The notes below the pieces were generated by a model, which searched no databases, had not been told where the DNA came from, and was given only the letters and a program-made list of their open reading frames with translations. Of a stretch of DNA of 36,409 nucleotides, positions 24,693 to 33,700 are shown piece by piece. The stretch is from assembly GCA_023393115.1 (NCBI GenBank), contig JAEWMS010000043.1:1-36409 (forward strand), in the 5' to 3' direction. The number at the start of each line of letters is the position of its first letter. Position 1 is the first letter of the stretch. Source of the DNA: Bacillota bacterium (lineage in GTDB: Bacteria > Bacillota > Clostridia > Acetivibrionales > DSM-1351). Made by a program: the position numbers and the translations under genes.

Positions 24693-26144
24693 TCATTCTA
24701 TTTCTGCTAATTCAAAAAAACTTGTGCTGAATATAATTAAAATCGGCATAACCGGCAGATGATACCTGGATTGAACTTCAAGGAGCAAATAGGACAGGAA
24801 AATCCCCCCGAATATCATTAGAATAATTAGCGCATGATAATTTTTTTCTCTGAGACTATAAAAGCATGAACAAATCGCCATAACAATAATTAGAATGTAG
24901 AAAGCCTGTGATATACCATAAAAAGCCCTCGGAAATGATTTAACTGCGTTTTCTATTGCTGACTCTCCTATTGGTGCTGTACTCCAATAATAACCGTAGT
25001 TTTCGTTTCCCCAAAGCTTGTCAATCTTTCTGTAAAAAAGATCGGGGAGCTTTAAAGGGTCGGAAGTGATTCTGTCCATAGCTATTCTGCGGGCTTCATT
25101 ATGTACCCTGTCAATATCATAATTATTATTTTCAATTATGCTGAAATCCTCGTTGTTAAACATCCCGCTTGACTTTTGGTTTGTGCCTATCATCAGATTA
25201 AAGCCTGAGTCGGACTCTGTAACATTTACACCGGTAACACTTTGAACAGGAATATTAATAAGATTAATTACAATATAATAGCTTGCCAATACCAGTAAGA
25301 TAGATTTGAGCTTAAGGCCAAAGCTTGCTAAGAAATCCGAACGATACTTTTTAAATAACAGAATATATACTGTAAATACCGGCAGCAGCAGCATTGCCAT
25401 GGGGCGTATGAGCTGGGCCAGGGCTGTAAGCAGACCAATTGCCATAAGAATAAGATTGCCGTTGGTTATCTCATAATTTTTAAAGGTATATTTTTTTATG
25501 AATTTAAGAATCAACACCGTTGCTCCTGTAAAGAGTACCAAAAACAAGTGCTCAGAGGCAATAACAGAAGTGTACATTATATCAGCCGGCCAAAAAGCCA
25601 GTAAGAGACCTGAAATTCGTGCTGCTTTATTGCCATAGAGCATCTTTGCTCCGGCGTATACAATTAAGACAAGCGCTACAGACATTATTACATTAAAAAG
25701 CTTAGCCACTATCAAGCTTGTCCCAAAAACTGAGTACAACCCGGCAAGAACAAGACCAAAACTCATTTTAAAAGGGAATACAGCATAAAAATTCACAAAC
25801 CCTTTGAAATCACCGTTACTGGCGTTAACAGCGTAGTTGTGAAGATGGAGAAAATCTGAGTAGGGCTCAGTGCGGATATAGTATATCCAAATAAGCCTTG
25901 GAATAAGTGCTGCTACAACCAGTAAAACTATGAAAATTCCAGTACTGATCTTATTAAGAAAGTTAAACTTGAACAGCATAAAAACAAATAAACCTGCTGC
26001 AAGTATAAAAGCAATACCAAAATAAGAGGGCAGCTTTAGTGCGGATGGGCCCGACTTAAAGGCACTTATTAAAGTGATAAGTCCAAATAAAACTAGAGCC
26101 CCCCAGACGACAATATAGAAAATGTTATCCTTTAGTTTATTCAA
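24693..26144 (-). CDS. GT39/ArnT-like membrane glycosyltransferase (PMT_2 type)
   Basis: 483 residues with about eleven membrane spans. The first outer loop after span three reads YYIRTEPYSDFLHLHNYA, with an acidic residue in the place expected for the lipid-phosphate sugar donor site. The downstream motifs GLLLAFWPADIMYTSVIASE and EVQSRYHLPVMP are typical of the dolichyl/undecaprenyl-phosphate sugar transferase family. The start is TTG 26144, 9 nt after AAGGAGG; no ATG fits. It is divergent from the two S-layer-like genes, so it may glycosylate them (inference). Other acceptors, such as lipid or wall polymer, are possible. Confidence 0.82.
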   Translation of the reverse strand: MNKLKDNIFYIVVWGALVLFGLITLISAFKSGPSALKLPSYFGIAFILAAGLFVFMLFKFNFLNKISTGIFIVLLVVAALIPRLIWIYYIRTEPYSDFLHLHNYAVNASNGDFKGFVNFYAVFPFKMSFGLVLAGLYSVFGTSLIVAKLFNVIMSVALVLIVYAGAKMLYGNKAARISGLLLAFWPADIMYTSVIASEHLFLVLFTGATVLILKFIKKYTFKNYEITNGNLILMAIGLLTALAQLIRPMAMLLLPVFTVYILLFKKYRSDFLASFGLKLKSILLVLASYYIVINLINIPVQSVTGVNVTESDSGFNLMIGTNQKSSGMFNNEDFSIIENNNYDIDRVHNEARRIAMDRITSDPLKLPDLFYRKIDKLWGNENYGYYWSTAPIGESAIENAVKSFPRAFYGISQAFYILIIVMAICSCFYSLREKNYHALIILMIFGGIFLSYLLLEVQSRYHLPVMPILIIFSTSFFELAEIE

Positions 26145-26160
26145 ATGGAAATTCCTCCTT

Positions 26161-26196
26161 AATAATATCTTGAATAATATCTTGAATAATATCTTG
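26161..26196. repeat. Three perfect tandem copies of a 12-bp unit
   Basis: AATAATATCTTG is repeated three times without interruption, 17 nt upstream of the glycosyltransferase start on its 5' side. Too short and gapless for CRISPR. Confidence 0.9.
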
Positions 26197-26510
26197 ATTT
26201 GCCTATCCTATTGCAGGCCTCGTTACATACCCTTACATTTTACCATAAATATCAATAATACCGTTAATTGATAAAAACTTAACCTGCAAAATTACGAAAA
26301 AATTACGGATACTTCTACTCATTATGAAATTTGTTTGTGTATACATACACGTAGTATGGATATTATCCTAAACCTTTATTATAGATATCCCAAGGCTTTG
26401 AACCAAATTGATAAAAATAAGTATAAAAGTAGTTTACCATAATACTCCTCCAGGTGAAAGAAACCCCATTACAGCAAGCTTACAGTTAGTTTACATGATG
26501 CCACATTATG
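26197..26510. other. Divergent intergenic region, no gene seen
   Basis: AT-rich sequence between the minus-strand glycosyltransferase and the S-layer promoter. It should hold the glycosyltransferase promoter, but no pair of boxes is good enough to call. No open frame with a ribosome site. Confidence 0.5.
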
Positions 26511-26540
26511 TTGACCATGAAAAAATCTTGGTGCTATAAT
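26511..26540 (+). promoter_or_regulatory. Strong sigma-A promoter of S-layer-like gene 1
   Basis: TTGACC (26511-26516), 18 nt spacer, TATAAT (26535-26540). Predicted start near 26547, giving a leader of about 115 nt. Confidence 0.7.
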
Positions 26541-26546
26541 GATTTC

Positions 26547-26661
26547 AGAAATCAGGTACGCAATGTCTGCAAACCCCTGATTAATCACTCGCACCGGGAT
26601 TTACTACCTGGCCGGTGGTCCCGGGTAACCGAAGGCCAAAATACATAAGGAGGATTTACTA
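26547..26661 (+). promoter_or_regulatory. Structured 5' leader of S-layer-like gene 1
   Basis: AATCAGG (26550-26556) pairs with CCTGATT (26576-26582). Further on, CACCGG/CCGGTG (26592-26597, 26612-26617) competes with TGGCC/GGCCA (26609-26613, 26634-26638). The end, AAAATACATAAGGAGGATTT (26638-26657), recurs with one change before the second S-layer gene. The GC-rich core is unusual for this genome. No known riboswitch consensus fits. Confidence 0.5.
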
Positions 26662-29600
26662 ATGGGAAATTTTAAAAAGATTTCTGCGGTTGCAGTTGCA
26701 GCATCATTAATGCTTTCTACTGCAGCTCCGGCATTTGCAGCAACTTCACCTGTAAACGGCGAAAAAGCAAATGTTCTTAACAAGCTAGGGCTTTACGCAG
26801 GAACTAGCTTAACTGAATTCAAACCTTCTCTTGAATCAAAATTAACAAGAGGACAGAGTGCGGTTCTGTTGGCGAAAATATTCAACATGGATACTGCTGC
26901 AAATGCATTATCTGATGCTGAAACAAATGCAATACTTAAGGATTTCGCAGATGGATCAAAAGTAGCTACATATGCTAAAAAGAGAATGGCATACCTTGTA
27001 AAGAACGGTGTTATGTCAGGTTCATTAGACACAGCAACCGGTAAGGTTTATATCAACGACAAAAACGATGTACTGGGTGGACAATTTGCAACCTTGTTAC
27101 TCAAGCAGCTCGGTTACGAAGTACCTGACTGGAAGAAAGCAATTGAACAGCTTTCAGTTGTTCCTGGTGCAAAAGATATTGCTGATTATCTTACATACGC
27201 ATCTACTTCGTTGTTGAGAGATCAGGCTGTTGGATTGATCTATGGATCACTTACAGCTGACTATGCAGCAGCTGGTTTGGAAACAGTTATTGACAGAATC
27301 GTAGCTGGAAATGAAAGCATCAGAGCTGAGGCTGAAAAAGCTGGTCTCATCGCAGTTCCTTCATCAGCAGTTATTGATTCAGTAGTAGCAATTGCTAACA
27401 ACAAGCTGGCAGTTACCCTTAAGGATGCTGCAAATGCAAGTGCAGCTGATTTTGCAATAGTTAAAAAGGGAACTACTACAAAAGTAGAAGTTAAGAATGT
27501 AGTAAGAGAATCAGACAAGGTATTTGTTGTTGAAACTGATGCCCTTGTAGGTGGAACATCTTATACATTAACAGTTAATGGTGTGGCTCTGAACTTCACA
27601 GGTATAGCTGCAGATACAACTGCTCCTACAATAAAGGTTCTTTCAAGTGTTGATACCAACACATTTGAAGTTGAATTCTCCGACAAGATGGATTTTGCTT
27701 CTGTAACTGACAAGGCTAACTATACATTTGATAAAGATGTAAAGGTTGTAAGCGCTACATTGAATTCAGACAGAACAAAGGTAACACTTGTTACTGATAA
27801 TGCTAAAAAGAATATAGTTTATACTGTAACAATTCAAAACGTTAAGAATTCTGACGGAAAAGCTATAACCAAGACTGTACGTACAATTACAGCAACAGAA
27901 GACAACACAGCTCCTAAGGTTTTAACACACAGAGTACAGAACAACCGTACAATCATTGTAGACTTCAGTGATGCAAGCGGTATGGATAAGGCTGCTCTTG
28001 AATCTGTTGCTAACTACAGTATCAACGATCTTACAGTTGAAAGTGTTAAAGCTTATGACGCAGTAGGTGATGACGGTAAGTACGATCAGGTTGTAATTAC
28101 TACATCAACTCAGGAAGCTAACAAGTCATACACCTTGACAATGACTAACCTGACAGATGCATCAGTTCGTAAGAACGCTCTCGGTGCTACTACAAGAACC
28201 TTCAGAGGTGCTCCGGCTGATACTTCTGCACCAACTGTAAACATAACAAAATCTGTTCAGTCCTTCAATAATAACACAGTTAAGATATGGTTTAACGACA
28301 ACAATGCAATGGATGTTGCAAGTCTAGAGGATATCTCAAACTACACAATCAAGGACAACACAGGTGCAACTCTTGAGATAATCAGTGCTAAGGCTATGGC
28401 AAGCACATATCCTGATGCTTACAGCTCGGATAATAGAGGAGTTATCCTTACTACAGCTCAGCAGGTAGTTAACCCAAACAAGATTAACTATACTGTAGAA
28501 GTTAGAGGCGTACAGGATGAATTTGGCAACGCGTTGAAGCCAATATCAGGTACAACTTACGCTAAATACAACTTCGTTTCTTCAGATGTTGATGAAATAG
28601 CACCATACGTAACTAAAGTAGAATTCGTAAATTCAACTACAGTTAAACTTTCATTCAATGAAGAACTTAAGAAGTCAGTTGCTATAGACCCAACCAACTA
28701 TGTAATTGATGGTGATCTTGGTTCAGCCATTAAAGCAGAGTTAAGTTCTGACAGAAGGACTGTAACCTTAACAACTCAGTCTCAGACAGGAAATAAGAAG
28801 TACACTATTACAATGAACAAACTCGAAGATGATTACAATAATGTATTAGCAAATGCTAAGGCTACATTCGTATCAACTTCAAACACTCTAGATGTTACTG
28901 CTCCAGAAGTTGGCTACATTTACCCAATGAATGAAAAAGAAGTACACATCACTATGAATGAGACTGTAGAAGCTTGGCCTGCAGATATTGCATTCGGAGT
29001 ATTGGATGCCAGCGGTAATATGACTGCAACTGTTAAGAACTTCAATTTCTCCGGTTTACTCGACGGTGGAAAAACTGTAGTTTATAAAGCAGCTACTGCA
29101 GCAGATGTTCTTACAACTGCTAATTATCAGATTAAGCTTACTTCAAACGGTCAATTTACAGATGCTGCCAATAACAAGATGAGTGCAGTTTCAGTAGCTA
29201 CAGGTGCTACACCAGAGGGCTACACATTTAACGGAAATACAACAGACAATACTGCACCGACTGTCGACTACGTTGAACAGATAGACTCCAAGACCTTAAG
29301 AGTATACTTTACTGAACCTGTAGCTCCTACAGCATTTGGTACTCCTGGTTTCAGCAAGGTAGATTCAAATGCAGTAGAAACTCATTTCACAAGCTTAAAT
29401 TACTCGACAGGTACTAATTTTGCGGTTGGATCAAATCCAGTAATACCGGTAGCCACATTGAGAGACCTTGCAGGAGATACTCTTGCAGCAAACTACAACG
29501 GATTTACTGCTTACCTTGAAGATACCGTAAAACCTGTAATCTCTGGTGTTTATGCTGAAGATAACAAGACAGTATATGTACAGTATGATGAAAAGCTATC

Positions 29601-30402
29601 GACATCAGGATCATATAAGATTTACTACTTGAATTCATCAGAAGCTCAGGTTCCTGTATTCAGTGGATCTGGTACTGTAACAGAAGATGCTAATGGCGCA
29701 CCTGCTGTTAAGATATCACTTACAAATGCTATTGATGCTTCAAGAATCTATTACCTTGAACCTTTAGCAGGAGCAATAGACATTGCCGGTAACAGAGCAG
29801 ATGTATCTGGTGTTAAATTTGATTTCCCTGGAACAAACAAGGTTAGCTCAAGTTATATAACAGGTGTTCAAATTAACAACGCTAAGACAATCACTGTTAA
29901 CTTTACTGGAAAGGTTGATATAAGTGGTATAAACGTATTCGAAGTTGATTCTACTACATCATCTGGTATTGGATTACAAATTGGTGCAGGCGCACCATCT
30001 ACCGGCACATCAGCTGAAAGGGTAGCTCTCGACGTTCCAGTACTTGCAGGTCAGAAGTACAAAGCAGAAGTTACATTCGCCGGTGGAAAAACTGAAATAT
30101 ATAGCTTTACAGGAAATACTCCTGAAATTGGCGGAAATATTACTGCAAGTGTTGGTTCAGTATCGATAGATCTTACAGGATTCGATTCTACTAAATATTC
30201 CTATGAAGCAAAGTTGGCTACAGACTTAGGAACAGCTATTGCAAACGATACAATAGTAGATGGAAACTCCAATAATTTTGATAATGTTGTTACATTTACA
30301 CAGGCGTCCTTTACAGCAGATTCAGTAGTATACTTAACTATCATTGATAATGCTAGCGGTGCAGTAGTGTATACAGCTAAAGTTACAATTCCTGCAGTTT
30401 AA
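26662..30402 (+). CDS. S-layer-like secreted protein 1 (degenerate SLH region plus Ig-like repeats)
   Basis: 1246 residues. Signal peptide MGNFKKISAVAVAASLMLST...APAFA (about 26 residues). Residues about 30-220 form a degenerate three-part SLH-type region (KLTRGQSAVLLAKIFNM, MAYLVKNGVMSGS, GGQFATLLLKQLGYE, LRDQAVGLIYGSL), presumably the wall anchor. From about 235 to the end there are some nine beta-rich repeats of about 100 residues, most opening with D-x-x-A-P (DTTAPTIKVLS, DNTAPKVLTHR, DTSAPTVNITK, DEIAPYVTKVE, DVTAPEVGYIY, DNTAPTVDYVE) and containing VEFSDKMD- or NYTI-type turns. Strong promoter, leader and ribosome site suggest very high expression. It is a tandem paralogue of the next gene, and a glycosyltransferase is divergent. 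Confidence 0.88.
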   Translation: MGNFKKISAVAVAASLMLSTAAPAFAATSPVNGEKANVLNKLGLYAGTSLTEFKPSLESKLTRGQSAVLLAKIFNMDTAANALSDAETNAILKDFADGSKVATYAKKRMAYLVKNGVMSGSLDTATGKVYINDKNDVLGGQFATLLLKQLGYEVPDWKKAIEQLSVVPGAKDIADYLTYASTSLLRDQAVGLIYGSLTADYAAAGLETVIDRIVAGNESIRAEAEKAGLIAVPSSAVIDSVVAIANNKLAVTLKDAANASAADFAIVKKGTTTKVEVKNVVRESDKVFVVETDALVGGTSYTLTVNGVALNFTGIAADTTAPTIKVLSSVDTNTFEVEFSDKMDFASVTDKANYTFDKDVKVVSATLNSDRTKVTLVTDNAKKNIVYTVTIQNVKNSDGKAITKTVRTITATEDNTAPKVLTHRVQNNRTIIVDFSDASGMDKAALESVANYSINDLTVESVKAYDAVGDDGKYDQVVITTSTQEANKSYTLTMTNLTDASVRKNALGATTRTFRGAPADTSAPTVNITKSVQSFNNNTVKIWFNDNNAMDVASLEDISNYTIKDNTGATLEIISAKAMASTYPDAYSSDNRGVILTTAQQVVNPNKINYTVEVRGVQDEFGNALKPISGTTYAKYNFVSSDVDEIAPYVTKVEFVNSTTVKLSFNEELKKSVAIDPTNYVIDGDLGSAIKAELSSDRRTVTLTTQSQTGNKKYTITMNKLEDDYNNVLANAKATFVSTSNTLDVTAPEVGYIYPMNEKEVHITMNETVEAWPADIAFGVLDASGNMTATVKNFNFSGLLDGGKTVVYKAATAADVLTTANYQIKLTSNGQFTDAANNKMSAVSVATGATPEGYTFNGNTTDNTAPTVDYVEQIDSKTLRVYFTEPVAPTAFGTPGFSKVDSNAVETHFTSLNYSTGTNFAVGSNPVIPVATLRDLAGDTLAANYNGFTAYLEDTVKPVISGVYAEDNKTVYVQYDEKLSTSGSYKIYYLNSSEAQVPVFSGSGTVTEDANGAPAVKISLTNAIDASRIYYLEPLAGAIDIAGNRADVSGVKFDFPGTNKVSSSYITGVQINNAKTITVNFTGKVDISGINVFEVDSTTSSGIGLQIGAGAPSTGTSAERVALDVPVLAGQKYKAEVTFAGGKTEIYSFTGNTPEIGGNITASVGSVSIDLTGFDSTKYSYEAKLATDLGTAIANDTIVDGNSNNFDNVVTFTQASFTADSVVYLTIIDNASGAVVYTAKVTIPAV

Positions 30403-30475
30403 GAGTATAGTAAAAATTCAATTAACTAAAAATAGTTATATTATCAAACTTATATTATAAGTTCCATAACATAAC

Positions 30476-30528
30476 ACAGAAATGCAACAAACCCCAGTGT
30501 ACTGCACTGGGGTTTGTTGCATTTCTGT
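30476..30528 (+). terminator. 24-bp perfect stem-loop between the S-layer-like genes
   Basis: The arms 30476-30499 and 30505-30528 are perfectly complementary (core CAACAAACCCCAGTG / CACTGGGGTTTGTTG) around a 5-nt loop TACTG. No clean T-run follows. It probably ends or protects the S-layer 1 mRNA. Confidence 0.75.
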
Positions 30529-30558
30529 TACAAATTCTTTACACTTGAAATGGCTTTA

Positions 30559-30587
30559 TTGACTGAAAAATTTGCCAGTGATATAAT
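30559..30587 (+). promoter_or_regulatory. Near-consensus sigma-A promoter of S-layer-like gene 2
   Basis: TTGACT (30559-30564), 17 nt spacer, TATAAT (30582-30587). Predicted start near 30594. Confidence 0.8.
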
Positions 30588-30593
30588 ACATTT

Positions 30594-30751
30594 GAATCGA
30601 GATAGGTAAATTTAGCCATAATAATGGATAACAGTACCAATCCCGATAAATAGGTATGACGAGTGAGGCTATAAAATTGTGGGATAGGCGTAGCCCGCTC
30701 TGGAATTACATAGCCCACCCGCAACAAAATACACAAGGAGGATTTGAGAAC
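30594..30751 (+). promoter_or_regulatory. Long 5' leader of S-layer-like gene 2
   Basis: About 158 nt. It contains GTGGG (30679-30683)/CCCAC (30714-30718) pairing around a GGC-GTA-GCC hairpin, and ends with AAAATACACAAGGAGGATTT (30726-30745), shared with the first S-layer leader. An open frame from 30656 runs through it but lacks a ribosome site. Confidence 0.5.
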
Positions 30752-33700
30752 ATGAGAAATCTCAGAAAGTTAACAGCAGTATTGTTAGCAGTAGCATTAG
30801 TGCTCACTTCTATGACTGCTGCATTTGCAGCTACTGAGTCTACTACAACAGTAGTAAATGGCGACAAAGCTGCAGTATTAAAAGAACTCAAACTCTATGC
30901 AGGAACAGATGTAAATGACCCTGCTAAAGGTTTGGAAGCTGCTTTAAAAGTGCAGGATTCATTAATATGGTTGGCAACAGAATTCGGCTACAAAGCTGAA
31001 GCTGAAAAACTGACTGATGAAGACGCAGCCAAGATATTAGAAAAGTTTGAAGATGCTAAAGATGTATCAGATTATGCAAAGAAAGTAGTTGCATACTCAG
31101 TACAGGAAGGCATCATCGCTGGTTCAAAGACCAATGATGGCAAATTCTATATCAGACCAACTGCATCTGTTACAGCTGCTAGATTTGCAACCTTCATGCT
31201 CCAGGGTATGGGTTATAAATTAACAGGTTCATATACTGAAGCTGTTGCTCAGCTTAAAGAAGTTGAAGGTAGCAAAATTGATGATGTTGCAGGCGACCTT
31301 ACAAGAGATGCTGCAGTAGGATTTATGTACGGCATACTCACTGCTAAGACTGCATCAGGTAAGACAGTTGCTGAAAACCTTTTAGCTGCTGATTCTAGCT
31401 TACAGGCAACACTTTCAAAGTACAGCTTGTTACCAGTTAACGGTTCTATAGCTGTTGATTCAGTTAAGGCTGTTGCTAACAATAAGGTAGCAGTTACTCT
31501 TAAAGAAGAAGCAAACGCTACAGCAGCAGATTTTGCTATCGTTAAGAAGAACACAACTGAAGCAGTAGCTGTTAAGAATGTTGTTAAGGAATCTGCTAAG
31601 TTATTAGTTCTTGAAACTGATGCTTTAACTGGTGGAACCGGATACACTTTAACAGCAAATGGTACTTCAGTAAACTTTACTGGTATAGCTGCTGATAACT
31701 CAGCTCCTACAATTGTAAAGTTAACAGCACCTGATACAAACACCTTTGAAATCGAATTCTCTGACAAGATGGATTTTGCTACAGCAACTGATGTAGCTAA
31801 CTACACTTGGGATAAGTCACTTAAGACTGTTAAGGCAGAATTAAATGGTGACAGAAACAAGGTTAAAATTACTACTGATGTAGCTAAGAGAAATGTATAC
31901 TATACTGTAACTATTGCTAATGTTAAAAACAGTGATGGTAAGGCAATCGCTAAGACTTCACGTAATATTCAGGCGATAGAAGACAAAACCGCACCTAAGT
32001 TAGATCCAATCAAGGTTCAGAACAATCGTATGTTCATACTTAATTTCCAGGATCAGAACGGTATGAATAAAGCGGCTCTTGAAACAGCTGCAAACTACTC
32101 AATCAATGACCTGGCTATCACAAGTGTAACCGCTTATGATACAAAGGGTGATAATGATGGTAAGTATGAGACTGTTGTAGTTATGACAGAAGCTCAGACT
32201 CAAGGTAAGGAATATACTTTGACTGTTGAAAACCTGACAGATAATTCAGTATTGGCTAATCCATTAGGAAAGACTACACGTAAATTCCGTGGTGCTGCTG
32301 TAGACAAAACTTCACCTACAGTTACAGCTGGTTCTTCAGTTACATCTGAAAACAATAATTTAGTTGAAATTATTTTCAATGATAATAATGCAATGGATGT
32401 TGCAACACTTGAAGATATAAGCAACTACACTATCACTTATGGAAATGAGACTCTCGCAGTACTCAGTGCAAAAGCAGGTAGCACAAGCTATCCAGATGCA
32501 TACAACAATGAGAAAAAGACTGTAACTCTGACAACTGAGGCACAGGTTGATAAAAAGGTTTACAATTTACAAATCAGAGGCGTAGCTGACGAGTTTGGAA
32601 ATGTAATTAAGTCGGTTGCCGGTAAGGATCCTTCATTCAGATTCTCAGGTTCAGCGGTTGATACTCAGCCTCCTTACATTAAGAAAGTAGAATATGTTAA
32701 CAGTACAGAAGTAAAATTGACCTTTGATAGGAAAGTAGACAAAGCGACTGCAACTGATCCTACAAACTATTCCTTTAATAAGGATATTGGTTCACCAGTC
32801 AAGGCTTCCCTGGAAGGTGGAGATAAAGTAGTTAAGTTGACTACTCAGTCATTAGCAGCTAATACAACTTATACTATTACAATGAACGGTATAGAGGATA
32901 AGTTTGGAAATGCAATGGCAAATGTTAAGGTAGATCTTCTCACAAATACAAAAGAGATTGATACTACAATTCCATCCATATCCTATATCTGGGCAGCAAA
33001 TGACGAAGAAATACACATATTCTTTGATGAAAAAGTTACTGCTTGGCCAAATGATATAACAGTAAAAGAAATCGATGGTGATAAATTAGTCGGAACAGCC
33101 ATTGATATGTACTATGCTGGACAATTTGATGATGGTAAAACATTAGTTTACGCTGTAAAGAAATCAACACAAAAATTAAAAGCAATTGACTATGCAATAA
33201 GTACAACAGCAGGCCGTTTTGCTGATGGTGCAGGAAATAAAGTTACTCAGTACACTGCTACTAACCCAGCAATCGCTGATAGAGCCGTATTTACTGGTAA
33301 TTATTTCGAAAACGAAAGACCTGCTGTAACCAACGTTGAGCAGATTAATGTTAAGAAGCTTAAGGTTACCTTCTCAGAACCAGTTGCATTACCAGCTAGT
33401 TCAGGTAACTTTACCTTTGAAAAAGGTAACAAGGATATAGCTGATACTCATCAGACAGAGTGGTATGTTAAGAGAGGTGCAAAGTTTAAGAGTGATGAAA
33501 AAATAACTCTGGACTTCAGTGCTTGGGCTAAAGACTTTGTTGGTGCAAAGGCTATCGAATTGAATGATGAAACCAACACTATATTCTACACCTACATGAT
33601 TGACGATGTTGCTCCAGTTATTGTTGATGTAAAGGCAGTAGACAACAACACTATTGAAGTTGTTTACGATGAGGACATTGACAAAGCAGGAACTTACAAG

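Noticed and set aside
26161..26196. CRISPR array
   Set aside because: The units are 12 bp without spacers and no cas genes are present; the same applies to 4836-4881.
26520..26661. Cyclic-di-GMP-I riboswitch in the S-layer leader
   Set aside because: GCAAACC and GGTAACCGA-like pieces occur, but the GNRA tetraloop, its receptor and the GACGCAAAGC segment are not found.
30656..30751. Upstream extension of S-layer-like protein 2
   Set aside because: The frame crosses the leader; the signal peptide and ribosome site place the start at 30752.
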